A DNA stretch of 58,831 nucleotides from Butyrivibrio sp. (GTDB lineage: Bacteria; Bacillota; Clostridia; Lachnospirales; Lachnospiraceae). The stretch lies in NCBI GenBank assembly GCA_024692165.1, contig JAILMY010000187.1, positions 1-58,831 on the forward strand. The letters are read 5' to 3'. A program made the position numbers and the translations under genes. The notes under the pieces are model-generated. The model saw nothing but the letters and a program-made list of their open reading frames with translations. It was not told where the DNA came from and did no database searches. Below are positions 25,649-34,953 of this stretch, in pieces. The first letter of the stretch is position 1; every line of letters starts with the position of its first letter.

Positions 25649-27809
25649 ATTCAGGTACCTTCCCCAACAAAAATTCGTAATATGCACTGGTGGTGCCATA
25701 CTGATCTACCGGCCTTGAAAGGTTGACCTCAATACCATACTGATTATCAAAATGGTTATGATAATCAAACCATCGTCCGTAGTAGCCATTGGCGCATGCA
25801 TTTGTAAGAATCTCTTTTATCTGCTCAGGATCAGTATATGTGAATTCTTTCGATTTAACATCCAGCTCACTAAGCTGTTCCTGATCCATACCGGAAATAT
25901 CGATGCCCGGATAATAATTTGTTACGCAGACATTCTCAATATATTCTACATCCAAAGTATTCTCAGAATAAATACCATATTTTTTCAAAACATCAATGGT
26001 ATTGGTATAGGACTCGTAAATATCCATCCTGTATTCTGCATATCTTGAGATGAATCCCTGCTCATCCTCTTTTTCTACAGAGTATTCAACCTGACCGACC
26101 GGAAGATTATTTCTTGCCATATCAAAGCTGTAATGCTCTAATATGTCTTTTCTGTAGGCATCACTGAGCTCGCTGTATGGCATTTCCTTTGTTTCATGAT
26201 AGGTGATAGATGTGGAATATGACGCAACTCTGCTATAAGCACCCTTATCAGCATCTCTTATCTCATCATCATAGAATACAGCAAAATAGCCCTTTTTATA
26301 CTCTTCAGAATCTATTATTGAGGACATGAGTTTCTCATCTATATCATAAGGGATAGTGATATTTCTGTAGACTTCCCTGCCATTTTTAAGTCTGTACTCT
26401 ATGCTAACATCAGACCAGCCAATATCACAAAACTCATTGTTTCTGCTTAGCTTCTTATATTCCTTCTGAGCCTTCATACCGATCTCTGCAAGTTTAGTGA
26501 AGTTCTCTATATCGGTGATCTCCATCTGCCCTTTGGGAACATCATAATTGTAATTATACATATAGTATGGATCGCCGCCTGTGACGTTACAGCTCTCTAT
26601 CCTGGAAGCATTTGGAATATAGCTGTCATATCCAAGAAGATCTCCCTTAAAGATCACAAAAATAAGCACCACTACAGCCAGAGCCATTATAGTCTGGGCC
26701 TTTCCGGCAAAGATCTTCTTAACATTGCTGTCAAGTATTGCCTCGATCACACAACCGCAAATGACTGTTGCAAATAGCATGATAATAAACATAAGACCCA
26801 AAAGCCTGTCATTCCAAACATAGTCATAGATAAGGAAAACCATATATCCGGCAGCCAGACCTACGATGACACAAGCAATTATCTTGACCAGCCATCTGAA
26901 AGGTCTGTAAACAATAGTCTGACCTGCATGCTCTGCTCTTCTGTATCTGCTGAAAACTACCACAAGAATAAGCGCAGCAATACCTGTTATAAGAGTATCA
27001 ACAGTCCCAGGAATAACAGCCTTAAGTGACTCATAAAATCCTTTGAAGTCCCAGTAATACCCGAAATCGTTAGTCATGTACTTAAGATTAAAATACAAAC
27101 TGAATCTGTCGAACAAAGGAGATGCTATGATTCCTACACTCTCATCGTATGCAAAGGTCGCGTAAAAAATGCTCTTAAAGCAGTACAGCTCAAAGCCGAC
27201 TATCAGCGAAACAAACATAAAGAACAGGAGCACCAAAACCGCTATAGGAAAAGTTCCGCTAAGGAGGATTGCCAGCAATGTAATGTTATATACTGCAAAG
27301 AACAGAATAAAGTTCCTGACCATTTCTGCCAGCGCAGTTACAAGCACTACGTTGTTAACGCCGCCCATGGCAGCTGCGATTATAAGGGCAATAGCCTCAA
27401 TGATCACATACATTGCAAGGTATGTGGCAAAAGCCTTAAAGTAACCACTCCAAAGTCTCTGGGCTCTTGTGGTTGGCTGACTCATGTAGAAGTCCAGCTG
27501 CTTTTGATCAAACACATAGGAAAATCCCTGAAATGCAAAGGCTATGGCAATAAAGATCGTAATAAGGAATCCAAACTGCTCAAAGCCCAGGATCCTTCCA
27601 ACCGCGTTACACTTATAGTGATAAAGAAGCTCCGCCGACTGATTGTAAATTGCGGCATAGTTTATACTTCTGGATATCAGCATGATAACACCCAGAATGT
27701 AATAAGCCGCCATCAATAGCAGACCTATTATGGAAGTCCAAAGGTTTCTTGTGATGTATTTTTTATGATTACCCATTTTCTCACTGAAGGATAAACTTCT
27801 TGATGTCAT
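25626..27809 (-). CDS. Large ABC-transporter membrane protein (DUF6449-like)
   Basis: A 727-residue membrane protein with about 9-10 helices in residues 20-420 and a hydrophilic C-terminal half of about 300 residues, probably outside. The segment QLDFYMSQPTTRAQRLWSGY is typical of ABC-2-like permeases that sit beside GntR/ATPase pairs. It is the natural membrane partner of the ATPase encoded just upstream, whose end it overlaps by 29 bp. The ATG at 27809 has GGAGGTAGTGGGGT before it; an ATG at 27776 is in frame. The substrate is unknown; sensing or export of a peptide-like compound is possible, not shown. Confidence 0.83.
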   Translation of the reverse strand: MTSRSLSFSEKMGNHKKYITRNLWTSIIGLLLMAAYYILGVIMLISRSINYAAIYNQSAELLYHYKCNAVGRILGFEQFGFLITIFIAIAFAFQGFSYVFDQKQLDFYMSQPTTRAQRLWSGYFKAFATYLAMYVIIEAIALIIAAAMGGVNNVVLVTALAEMVRNFILFFAVYNITLLAILLSGTFPIAVLVLLFFMFVSLIVGFELYCFKSIFYATFAYDESVGIIASPLFDRFSLYFNLKYMTNDFGYYWDFKGFYESLKAVIPGTVDTLITGIAALILVVVFSRYRRAEHAGQTIVYRPFRWLVKIIACVIVGLAAGYMVFLIYDYVWNDRLLGLMFIIMLFATVICGCVIEAILDSNVKKIFAGKAQTIMALAVVVLIFVIFKGDLLGYDSYIPNASRIESCNVTGGDPYYMYNYNYDVPKGQMEITDIENFTKLAEIGMKAQKEYKKLSRNNEFCDIGWSDVSIEYRLKNGREVYRNITIPYDIDEKLMSSIIDSEEYKKGYFAVFYDDEIRDADKGAYSRVASYSTSITYHETKEMPYSELSDAYRKDILEHYSFDMARNNLPVGQVEYSVEKEDEQGFISRYAEYRMDIYESYTNTIDVLKKYGIYSENTLDVEYIENVCVTNYYPGIDISGMDQEQLSELDVKSKEFTYTDPEQIKEILTNACANGYYGRWFDYHNHFDNQYGIEVNLSRPVDQYGTTSAYYEFLLGKVPEFVVEDTN

Positions 27810-28686
27810 ACCCCACTACCTCCGTTTCACTGATAAATATCTCCTCGAGAGAAAGAGGAAGCACTTCAAAGAAAACAGGATTTCCCATCTTAAAGGCTCT
27901 CTCGACATCTTCCCTCTCTCCTCTCATGGTTATGGTATGGAGTCTTCCCCTGGTCTCGTGTATAAGCACTTCCATGCCATTTAAAACCTTATCCGCATCC
28001 TCATCGTTTGCAAAGACGCATTGAACCTTCTGCATCTTAAGCTTCATATCTCCCAGGTCCTCAGAAAGGATAACTCCGCCCTGATGAAGAAGACCGATGT
28101 GATCACATATATCCTCAAGCTCTCTGAGGTTATGGGATGCAATAACCGGTGTCAGGCCTCTGTCAGCCATCTCTCCCGCCATTATACTCTTGACCGCCTG
28201 TCTGACCACCGGATCAAGACCATCAAAAGTCTCATCACAAAGAAGGTACTTGGTGCCTGAGCATATGCCAAGAAGGATTGCCACCTGTTTCTTCATACCC
28301 TTGGAAAAAGAGCTGATCCTGCGCTTTGTATCAAGGCCAAATCCGCTACAGAGTTTGAAGAACTTAAGTTTATCAAAGCCTTCATAAACACCTTCAAAGT
28401 AATCTGCCATTTCCTCCGGTGTAGAGTTTGGAAGGAAATACTGATCATCGGAAATAAAGAAAATATCCTTCTTAACATCCGGGTTGTCATAAACAGGTCT
28501 GTTGTCTACGCATACTACTCCGTTATCAGGCTTGACCACACCCGATATAATCCTTAATAGCGTACTCTTTCCAGCTCCGTTGGTTCCAACAAGACCAAAA
28601 ACTTCACTATCAAGAATAGATAATGAAACATGATTGACAGCCTTGATGTCATCGAAGTTTTTGTTAAGTTCCAGTAACTCAATCAT
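27781..28686 (-). CDS. ABC transporter ATP-binding protein
   Basis: A 301-residue ATPase with Walker A GTNGAGKST (about 36-44), Q-loop region, a relaxed signature SSFSKGMKKQVAI, and Walker B YLLCDETFDGLDP with catalytic Glu. The H-loop region reads VIASHNLRELEDICDHI. The C-terminal ~80 residues form the extra domain common in ABC-2 exporters. The ATG overlaps the GntR stop by 4 bp (ATGA), so the two are coupled. GntR plus ATPase plus membrane protein is the YtrA-type arrangement. Confidence 0.94.
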   Translation of the reverse strand: MIELLELNKNFDDIKAVNHVSLSILDSEVFGLVGTNGAGKSTLLRIISGVVKPDNGVVCVDNRPVYDNPDVKKDIFFISDDQYFLPNSTPEEMADYFEGVYEGFDKLKFFKLCSGFGLDTKRRISSFSKGMKKQVAILLGICSGTKYLLCDETFDGLDPVVRQAVKSIMAGEMADRGLTPVIASHNLRELEDICDHIGLLHQGGVILSEDLGDMKLKMQKVQCVFANDEDADKVLNGMEVLIHETRGRLHTITMRGEREDVERAFKMGNPVFFEVLPLSLEEIFISETEVVGYDIKKFILQ

Positions 28687-29108
28687 GCCTTTCCTCCCCT
28701 ATTTTCGTCCACGCCAAGGCTTACCCCGGCGCCAATACTCTTATCAAGCTTTTTAAATTCATTTTTAATCTCATCAAGGATTTCCTCTAACGAGAAGCCG
28801 ATGTCCTCAGCCTCCCTGAAGAGTTCAACGATGGCATCAATGATTTCTCTCTTCTTGTTGTCTATCATTGATGTGTTTCCCTTAACGAAATTCCCCCGTC
28901 CCTTTATGGTATAAATGTAGCCCTGCCGTTCAAGTTCTGCATAAGCCTTTTGAACCGTGTTTGGATTTGTGGACAGTTCAATAGCAAGGCTTCGCACCGA
29001 TGGCATCTGCTCATCCGCCCGTAGGATTCCTTTCAGTATTTGTAGTTTGAAATTTTCGACAATCTGCTCATATATGGGCCTGCTGTCATGATAATCAATT
29101 AAATTCAT
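28683..29108 (-). CDS. GntR-family regulator, YtrA subfamily
   Basis: A 141-residue repressor with an N-terminal winged helix (SRPIYEQIVENFKLQILKG ... QMPSVRSLAIELSTNPNTV ... ELERQGYIYTIKGRGNFV) and only a short helical dimerisation tail, as in YtrA proteins that control adjacent ABC transporters. The ATG at 29108 follows AGAGGTGGAGC. It is the first gene of the 29.1-17.4 kb cluster. A TGTACTA-N7-TAGTACA palindrome right upstream over the predicted transcription start is its likely operator, implying autoregulation. Confidence 0.93.
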   Translation of the reverse strand: MNLIDYHDSRPIYEQIVENFKLQILKGILRADEQMPSVRSLAIELSTNPNTVQKAYAELERQGYIYTIKGRGNFVKGNTSMIDNKKREIIDAIVELFREAEDIGFSLEEILDEIKNEFKKLDKSIGAGVSLGVDENRGGKA

Positions 29109-29122
29109 GCTCCACCTCTAAG

Positions 29123-29143
29123 TGTACTATGAATGTTAGTACA
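29123..29143. promoter_or_regulatory. Operator candidate for the GntR regulator
   Basis: TGTACTA-TGAATGT-TAGTACA is a perfect 7-bp inverted repeat with a 7-base spacer, 15 bases upstream of the gntR start and over its predicted transcription start. Confidence 0.75.
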
Positions 29144-29148
29144 GTTAG

Positions 29149-29177
29149 ATACTACTCTCATCCTCCGCTAAAATCAA
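29149..29177 (-). promoter_or_regulatory. Promoter candidate of the GntR/ABC cluster
   Basis: On the minus strand TTGATT (29172-29177) and TAGTAT (29149-29154) are separated by 17 bases. Transcription would start within the adjacent palindrome, so a bound repressor would block it. Confidence 0.65.
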
Positions 29178-29301
29178 CTATTTTTTTTAACTTCAATAAA
29201 AAATCTCAGAATATATGCATTCTTTCAGAATTGCAAGCAGAATAATTCACTCAGACAGCGATATGGTAATGAATATATAAAAGCGCGAATCATTCGCACA
29301 C

Positions 29302-29400
29302 GCCATGGATTAACAAAAAGAAAAAACAGATAAATGTCGATTTCACTGAATAACATGAAATGAGACATTTATCTGTTTTTGATTTGCTGTTAATCCTGGC
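29302..29400. repeat. Nested hairpin in the 354-bp intergenic region
   Basis: The gap 29109-29462 holds the gntR promoter/operator and this element. The inner perfect 17-bp stem (29322-29338 / 29364-29380) has A- and T-runs at its ends and a further ATTTCA/TGAAAT stem in its loop. An outer imperfect pair is formed by GGATTAACA (29307-29315) and TGTTAATCC (29388-29396). It can act as a bidirectional terminator, mainly for read-through into this gap. No coding frame is supported here. Confidence 0.75.
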
Positions 29401-29462
29401 ACGGAGAAGTGAGCGGTTTTATGTATCATACCAAATCGCGTCCGTAGCCAATATCTGTCGGG

Positions 29463-30827
29463 CTAATTTTTAAAGCTATGAACCGGCGCCGGAATGCGGC
29501 CTGCGCGATTTACGAAGTTGTCGCAGGAGAACTGGTTCACCGGCATTATCGGTGCGTAGCCAAGAAGACCGCCAAACTCCACTGTTTCGCCAACGCCCTT
29601 TCCGATTACAGGAATGAGACGCACAGCAGTGGTCTTCTGATTTATCATTCCGATTGCCATCTCATCGGCGATGATTCCGGCAATGGTAGTATCCTTAGTA
29701 TCTCCGGGGATTGCTATCATATCAAGTCCAACAGAGCAAACACAGGTCATGGCTTCCAGCTTCTCAAGAGTAAGGGCTCCGGCTTCAACTGCGTTGATCA
29801 TTCCCTGATCCTCACTGACAGGAATGAAGGCTCCGGAAAGTCCGCCTACATAAGATGAAGCCATTACGCCACCCTTTTTAACCTGATCATTTAAAAGTGC
29901 AAGAGCCGCTGTTGTTCCCGGTGCTCCGGCATGCTCAACACCGATCTCGTGGAGAATATCTGCAACAGAATCGCCGATTGCAGGTGTTGGTGCCAGAGAA
30001 AGATCGATGATTCCAAAGGGAACACCAAGCCTTTCTGAAGCTTCTCTTGCCACCAGCTGACCTACTCTTGTAACCTTGAAGGCTGTCTTCTTGATGGTTT
30101 CACAAAGAACTTCAAAGCTCTCTCCTCTTACCTTTTCAAGGGCTGTCTTTACAACACCGGGTCCGCTGACACCTACGTTGATGATCTTATCCGCCTCGGT
30201 CACTCCGTGGAAAGCTCCGGCCATGAACGGGTTATCATCAGGAGCGTTACAGAAAATTACAAGCTTAGCACAGCCCAGGGAATCATTTTCCTTGGTGGCC
30301 TTTGCTGTTTCTTTTACAATGGTTCCCATGAGACGAACGGCATCCATATTGATACCTGTCTTGGTGGAACCCACATTTATTGATGAACAAACAAGATCTG
30401 TTGTAGAAAGCGCCAGAGGAATTGACTCAATAAGGAGTCTGTCAGCAGCTGTCATTCCCTTACTCACAAGGGCTGAATATCCGCCAATGAAATTGACTCC
30501 AACCTCCTTGGCTACAGTATCAAGAGTCTTGGCAATGGATGCAAAGTCCTCTTTTGTCTTGCAGGCAGCGCCGCCCACAAGAGCAATAGGCGTAACTGAT
30601 ATTCTCTTATTTACGATTGGAACACCAAATTCTCTTGAGATCTGCTCTCCTGTCTTAACAAGATCCTTGGCTGCGTCATAGATCTTGTCATGGATATTCT
30701 TATTAAGTGTATCAAGATCGGAAGAAATGCAGTCTAAAAGACTGATGCCCAGCGTAATGGTACGAACGTCCAGATTCTCCTTCTCGATCATTTCATTGGT
30801 TTCGACTACTTCATAAATATTGATCAT
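29463..30827 (-). CDS. PFL-family protein (UPF0210/DUF711)
   Basis: A 454-residue cytoplasmic protein of the DUF711/UPF0210 family, structurally related to pyruvate formate-lyase but without a known activity. Family-typical stretches include TIRLV-like [16 protein letters not shown] at the N-terminus, [40 protein letters not shown] and PSVGDS-like [15 protein letters not shown]. The ATG at 30827 follows GGTAAAGGACAAATAAA. It is regularly found beside an ACT-domain protein, as here (103 bp upstream), which suggests ligand-controlled regulation of an amino-acid-related process. The reaction is not known. Confidence 0.92.
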   Translation of the reverse strand: MINIYEVVETNEMIEKENLDVRTITLGISLLDCISSDLDTLNKNIHDKIYDAAKDLVKTGEQISREFGVPIVNKRISVTPIALVGGAACKTKEDFASIAKTLDTVAKEVGVNFIGGYSALVSKGMTAADRLLIESIPLALSTTDLVCSSINVGSTKTGINMDAVRLMGTIVKETAKATKENDSLGCAKLVIFCNAPDDNPFMAGAFHGVTEADKIINVGVSGPGVVKTALEKVRGESFEVLCETIKKTAFKVTRVGQLVAREASERLGVPFGIIDLSLAPTPAIGDSVADILHEIGVEHAGAPGTTAALALLNDQVKKGGVMASSYVGGLSGAFIPVSEDQGMINAVEAGALTLEKLEAMTCVCSVGLDMIAIPGDTKDTTIAGIIADEMAIGMINQKTTAVRLIPVIGKGVGETVEFGGLLGYAPIMPVNQFSCDNFVNRAGRIPAPVHSFKN

Positions 30828-30929
30828 TTTATTTGTCCTTTACCTCGTTTTTTCAAGGAAGTTGCACTAACGCGCAACACGCGCGAACCAGACTCGATAA
30901 TACCTCGTCAGGTTCTTACAGCTTACAGC

Positions 30930-31202
30930 TTACAGTCTGTGCATACTATCAAAGATCTCTTCCTTCTGGCATTTGATCACAACTCCGATCTCCTTGCCAA
31001 GAGCTTCAAGATCATCTGCAACAGTGTTGAACTCCTTGGATGTTCCGGCCATATCCACGATCATCATCATATTAAAATAACCGCTGACAATTGTCTGTGA
31101 AATATCAAGAATATTGATCTTAGAATCCGCAAGATAGGTACAAACCCTGGCGATAATGCCTACTGTGTCCTTACCCACAACAGTGATGATAGTTTTGTTC
31201 AT
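30930..31202 (-). CDS. ACT domain-containing protein (UPF0237)
   Basis: A single ACT domain of 90 residues: TIITVVGKDTVGIIARVCTYLADSKINILDISQTI. ACT domains bind amino acids or similar small molecules and regulate partners. It is encoded directly before the PFL-family gene, a conserved neighbourhood. The ATG at 31202 follows GAGGAGGATTATT. The stop codon lies inside the third copy of a short CTTACAG tandem repeat (30915-30935). Confidence 0.94.
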   Translation of the reverse strand: MNKTIITVVGKDTVGIIARVCTYLADSKINILDISQTIVSGYFNMMMIVDMAGTSKEFNTVADDLEALGKEIGVVIKCQKEEIFDSMHRL

Positions 31203-31288
31203 AATAATCCTCCTCGAGATTAGAATTCTGACAAACTAAACTTGTTTTAAAAAATATCAGCATCTATAGCAATTGTCAATGAAAATAA

Positions 31289-32086
31289 TCAAAACTCCAG
31301 AACCGGTGAAAGTTGACTTCTCTCAGCCACCATAATGCGGAAATCATTTCCATGATATGGGTTGTCTCCCATTTCAACCTCCACACGAACAGTTTCATAG
31401 GCCAGCTCCGGCAGATTGTTTTCCTTGGAAAGGTGTCCTAAAAAGATTCCCTTCATGTTGTCATGAAGCAGCTTACATAGAAGCTCTCCACTCTTCTCAT
31501 TGGAAAGATGTCCCATATCTCCCAGTATTCTTCTCTTAAGCTGATAGGGATAGGGCCCGGTCTGAAGCATTCTCACATCATGATTGGCCTCCAATAAAAG
31601 CGCATCGCAGCCTGTAAGGCACTCAACGGTATAATCCGTATAGCACCCCAGGTCAGTGGCAACTCCTATCTTCTTGTTCCCGTGATAAATCCTGTATCCA
31701 CAGGGTTCGTTGGCATCGTGGGAAATAGTCATGGGATTGATCTGCAAATCCCCAAGAGCTATCATCTGATCCACCTTCACAGGGATAAACTCGGAAAGAA
31801 GCATCTCCTCTTTTTTATCACTTTTCCTGATGCCCCTGATTGTTCCGTTTGTTGCATAGATTGGAATCTTATACTTCTTAAGAATAGTATGAAGTGCTGC
31901 GATATGATCCACATGCTCGTGGGTCACAAAGATAGCATCTATATCAGAAAGGCTAAGGTCAAGCCCGTTAAGTCCCTCTTCAATTTTCTTTTTGCTCACT
32001 CCCGCATCGATCAGAATATGAGTATTGTCTGATCCTACATAGGTGCAGTTTCCACTGCTACCGCTGGCAATACTGGTAAAACGCAT
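31289..32086 (-). CDS. MBL-fold metallo-hydrolase (YycJ/WalJ type)
   Basis: A 265-residue enzyme of the metallo-beta-lactamase fold. The metal motif THEHVDHIAAL (HxHxDH) is near residues 55-65 and further ligands are in LLEANHD and GHLSKENN. The N-terminus MRFTSIASGSSGNCTYVG is the family start, so I place the start at the ATG at 32086 after GGGAGAGTTTTAGTTTT, not at 32158. YycJ proteins are 5' exonuclease-like and linked to cell-wall homeostasis or DNA repair in relatives. No WalRK genes are nearby, so that link is not supported by context here. Confidence 0.92.
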   Translation of the reverse strand: MRFTSIASGSSGNCTYVGSDNTHILIDAGVSKKKIEEGLNGLDLSLSDIDAIFVTHEHVDHIAALHTILKKYKIPIYATNGTIRGIRKSDKKEEMLLSEFIPVKVDQMIALGDLQINPMTISHDANEPCGYRIYHGNKKIGVATDLGCYTDYTVECLTGCDALLLEANHDVRMLQTGPYPYQLKRRILGDMGHLSNEKSGELLCKLLHDNMKGIFLGHLSKENNLPELAYETVRVEVEMGDNPYHGNDFRIMVAERSQLSPVLEF

Positions 32087-32168
32087 AAAACTAAAACTCT
32101 CCCAACTTTTTTTATCTGCACATAATGATGCCTTGCGGCCATAATATTGCAGCCGCAAGGCTGAAAAA

Positions 32169-34334
32169 TTACTTCCAATATACTTCTATCTTGTCGCCCT
32201 CTTTAATAGGCTGCATATAATCCGGTGTTGAACCGTTAAGTGTTGTTACGATGGCCCTTCCGTTTGGCTTGGATAAGTCAAAATTTATGGCGTCGAAAAT
32301 ATCTACAAAGATATAATTGGCCTTGCCGTGAAGGGTTATTGGATCATTGTTGACTATAAGGTGAAGATCATGAGCCAGAATATTCTTTATTGGCTCCGGT
32401 TCCTCCTCATAGGCTCCATCGTCCTCAGGCAGATCATCAAAGGTCAGCTGCCCATCCTTGCCCTCAACAATCCTGACATCGCTGTCCTTGCTCTCATAGG
32501 ACTCTTCATTGGCCTGGGAAATTGCCACCTCATCGGCACTTGGAAAGTCCGAATAATAATCCATTATGGCTTCTTCCTGGTCCTTGAACTCAACTTTGAA
32601 GTTCTCGTATACAGGAGTGCTTACATCCGCGCGCTCGTTGTTTACGATGATCACTGTATCTTCAGTGATGGTGATATCCATAAGCTCCGCAATCTGAGCT
32701 GCTGTGTTGTAATCAAGTACTTTGACATCATCCCCTGGCTGAATGCTGTAAAATCCGGTCTGGGCCTCTCCGTTAACTGTAGCATACCTTGAAGCCTCAA
32801 CATTCTTGCCGTTAACATTGACATTAAACTTGGTCTTAAACTCAGGAATGCTGTCAATTGTGGCTTTACCGGGCTCACCTGCAGTAGAAGGAGTGACACT
32901 GATAATATCGTTGGCGTGAATCTTGGAGTGAATGTCCGCAGGCTTTCCGTTAAGCTGTATAACCGCTGCTTCTCCGGGCTCGCCACGAGATGATCTCTCC
33001 TTGCCGTTTACTGTAAACTTCAGCTCTTCGCCTCTCTTAGGGAAAAGATCTTCATTCGGAAATGCCACCTGCATAGCAGCATCCACAATCTGTAGTTTAC
33101 CATTATCATAAAGCTTTGTCTGGGTTCCGTTAAAGGAAACAAAGATAAAGTTATTGGCCTCTTCATAATAGCTAAAGCAGATACCAAGAGGGGTAACCAA
33201 AAGAGAATCCCTCTCAATTCCTGAGTCATTAAGGAAGGTTATGGTCTTCATGACCTCTTCTCCCCTAAGAGCTACACGCTCCTCTGAGATATTCATATCC
33301 TTGGCTATAGCCTGGGTGTACCCCGGAACACATCCGCCGCCACCTACTACAAATACAGCACTTACAGGATTATCACCGTTGAGCCTCTTGATCTCATCAG
33401 TGGCCTTCTGAGCCATCTCCTCAACCTTAGGCTTAATGATTTCCGCAATTTCTTTTGCCGTAATAGTCTTATTAAGGCCCATAATGTCCACATAGTCAAC
33501 CTTGTCATTGTGACTGGCCTTGATCTTTATCTCATCGGCGGTATTAAAGTCCACCAGACAGCTCCTTGCAATGATCTCTGTAATATCATCTCCCGCTATG
33601 GGAAGCATGCCATAGGCTGTGATGGAGCCGTCATCCGTTACGCAAATATCGGAAGTTCCTGCACCTACATCTACCAGTGCAAGATTCAGCATTCTGAATC
33701 TTTCGGGGATTGCAACCATCATGGCCGCAATAGGCTCCAATGTTAGATTGGCAACCTTAAGGTCCGCTCTCTCACATGCCTTGTAAAGACCGTCTACGCA
33801 GTCATCAGGAAGGAATGTGGCAATAAGCTCTACGCTTACCTTTCCGGCATTATGGCCCTCAAGATTGGCAATCTGATAGCCATCCAGATAATAATGCATT
33901 ACGGAATAACCAACCAGATAAAACTTAAGTCCTGAGCTGTTTTGCTCAATAAACTGGGCATAGGCCATTTCAACAGCGGAAGAATCAAGATTATAAATAT
34001 CCTCGTCGGTAATGGTGTGATTGTCAGGATACTCATAATCGTAGGTTACCCGAACTGTTTTCAGCACACGACCGGCCGCAGCAATACAAACATCAGTCAG
34101 ATGTATATCTGTCTGCTGCTCAAGGTTTTCCTTAACGAGTCGGATAGTAGCTGCCACTTTGCCAATGTCGTGGATCTGTCCATCCAACATCGCTCTCGTT
34201 TGGTGGGTTTCAATGCACTGGGCAATTACATTGAACTGTCCATCTCTCATGTAACCCACAGTTCCAACAACACTTCTGGTTCCAATGTCCAGACCAAAAA
34301 CGACTTTTTGTTGCGCCTGTTCCAAACTAGCCAT
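32169..34334 (-). CDS. FtsA-like (actin-fold) ATPase with long C-terminal extension
   Basis: A 721-residue protein. Residues ~10-400 show the FtsA/PilM actin fold: VFGLDIGTRSVVGTVGYM (phosphate 1), LALVDVGAGTSDICV (phosphate 2) and VFVVGGGGCVPGYTQAIA (adenosine). The last ~320 residues are beta-rich with FKTKFNVNVNGKNVEASRYA and VIIVNNERADVSTPVY, then an acidic linker. Housekeeping FtsA is ~410 residues, so this is a longer Clostridia-type paralogue. A role in division or envelope assembly is inferred from the fold only; no ftsZ is near. It overlaps coaE by 8 bp. Confidence 0.88.
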   Translation of the reverse strand: MASLEQAQQKVVFGLDIGTRSVVGTVGYMRDGQFNVIAQCIETHQTRAMLDGQIHDIGKVAATIRLVKENLEQQTDIHLTDVCIAAAGRVLKTVRVTYDYEYPDNHTITDEDIYNLDSSAVEMAYAQFIEQNSSGLKFYLVGYSVMHYYLDGYQIANLEGHNAGKVSVELIATFLPDDCVDGLYKACERADLKVANLTLEPIAAMMVAIPERFRMLNLALVDVGAGTSDICVTDDGSITAYGMLPIAGDDITEIIARSCLVDFNTADEIKIKASHNDKVDYVDIMGLNKTITAKEIAEIIKPKVEEMAQKATDEIKRLNGDNPVSAVFVVGGGGCVPGYTQAIAKDMNISEERVALRGEEVMKTITFLNDSGIERDSLLVTPLGICFSYYEEANNFIFVSFNGTQTKLYDNGKLQIVDAAMQVAFPNEDLFPKRGEELKFTVNGKERSSRGEPGEAAVIQLNGKPADIHSKIHANDIISVTPSTAGEPGKATIDSIPEFKTKFNVNVNGKNVEASRYATVNGEAQTGFYSIQPGDDVKVLDYNTAAQIAELMDITITEDTVIIVNNERADVSTPVYENFKVEFKDQEEAIMDYYSDFPSADEVAISQANEESYESKDSDVRIVEGKDGQLTFDDLPEDDGAYEEEPEPIKNILAHDLHLIVNNDPITLHGKANYIFVDIFDAINFDLSKPNGRAIVTTLNGSTPDYMQPIKEGDKIEVYWK

Positions 34335-34950
34335 TTTTCTTCCACTCCCCGATTTTATCGTCTATCGCCTTCGCCGCCTCAGAAAGCTCGCCGCTGTTAT
34401 CAATAACAAAGCTGCAATGCTTTCTGAAAGAAGCATCATCAAGCTGCTTGCCCAGGATATCCGTTATCTTCTCATCGGAGTATCCCCTTGAAGATTTGAG
34501 TCTTTCTCTTCGTGCCTGTTCTGACGCGTAAACATACCAGAGTTCGTCAACTATTTTGTCATATCCGTTTTCTATCAAAAGAGCTGCTTCCACAAAAACG
34601 AAATCATAAGTATGTGAAACTCGCTCCTTCTCTATACTATTAATAATAAATGTATTTACTGCAGGATGCAAAATGTTATTAACTTTTTTTAGAAGATTTT
34701 TATTATTAAATATAGCAGATGCCATCTTGGCTTTATCAATTTCGCCATCCTCTGCCAAAACTTCTTTTCCCAGAAGTTCCACCAGCTCATCATAGGCAGG
34801 ATATCCCTTCTTCTTGATGTCATTGGCCACATCATCAGAAAAGATCACAAGGCAGTTGTAGTTATCCTTTATATAACCAAGAACAGTGCTCTTTCCGGCG
34901 CCGATTCCCCCTGTAATACCTATAATGTTTGTCTCATTCTTTTTCAGCAT
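34327..34950 (-). CDS. coaE: Dephospho-CoA kinase
   Basis: The last step of coenzyme A synthesis: phosphorylates the ribose 3'-OH of dephospho-CoA. The 207-residue kinase has the P-loop GITGGIGAGKSTV (residues 13-25) and the lid region ERLKSSRGYSDEKITDIL. Length is normal. The ATG at 34950 follows GAGGCTAAATAACAG. It lies between polA (3 bp) and the FtsA-like gene (8-bp overlap), all on one transcript; polA-coaE adjacency is common in Firmicutes. Confidence 0.95.
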   Translation of the reverse strand: MLKKNETNIIGITGGIGAGKSTVLGYIKDNYNCLVIFSDDVANDIKKKGYPAYDELVELLGKEVLAEDGEIDKAKMASAIFNNKNLLKKVNNILHPAVNTFIINSIEKERVSHTYDFVFVEAALLIENGYDKIVDELWYVYASEQARRERLKSSRGYSDEKITDILGKQLDDASFRKHCSFVIDNSGELSEAAKAIDDKIGEWKKNG

Positions 34951-34953
34951 CTG

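Noticed and set aside
30915-30935. Three tandem CTTACAG units near the end of the ACT-domain gene
   Set aside because: Very short repeat; may be slippage with no functional sign.
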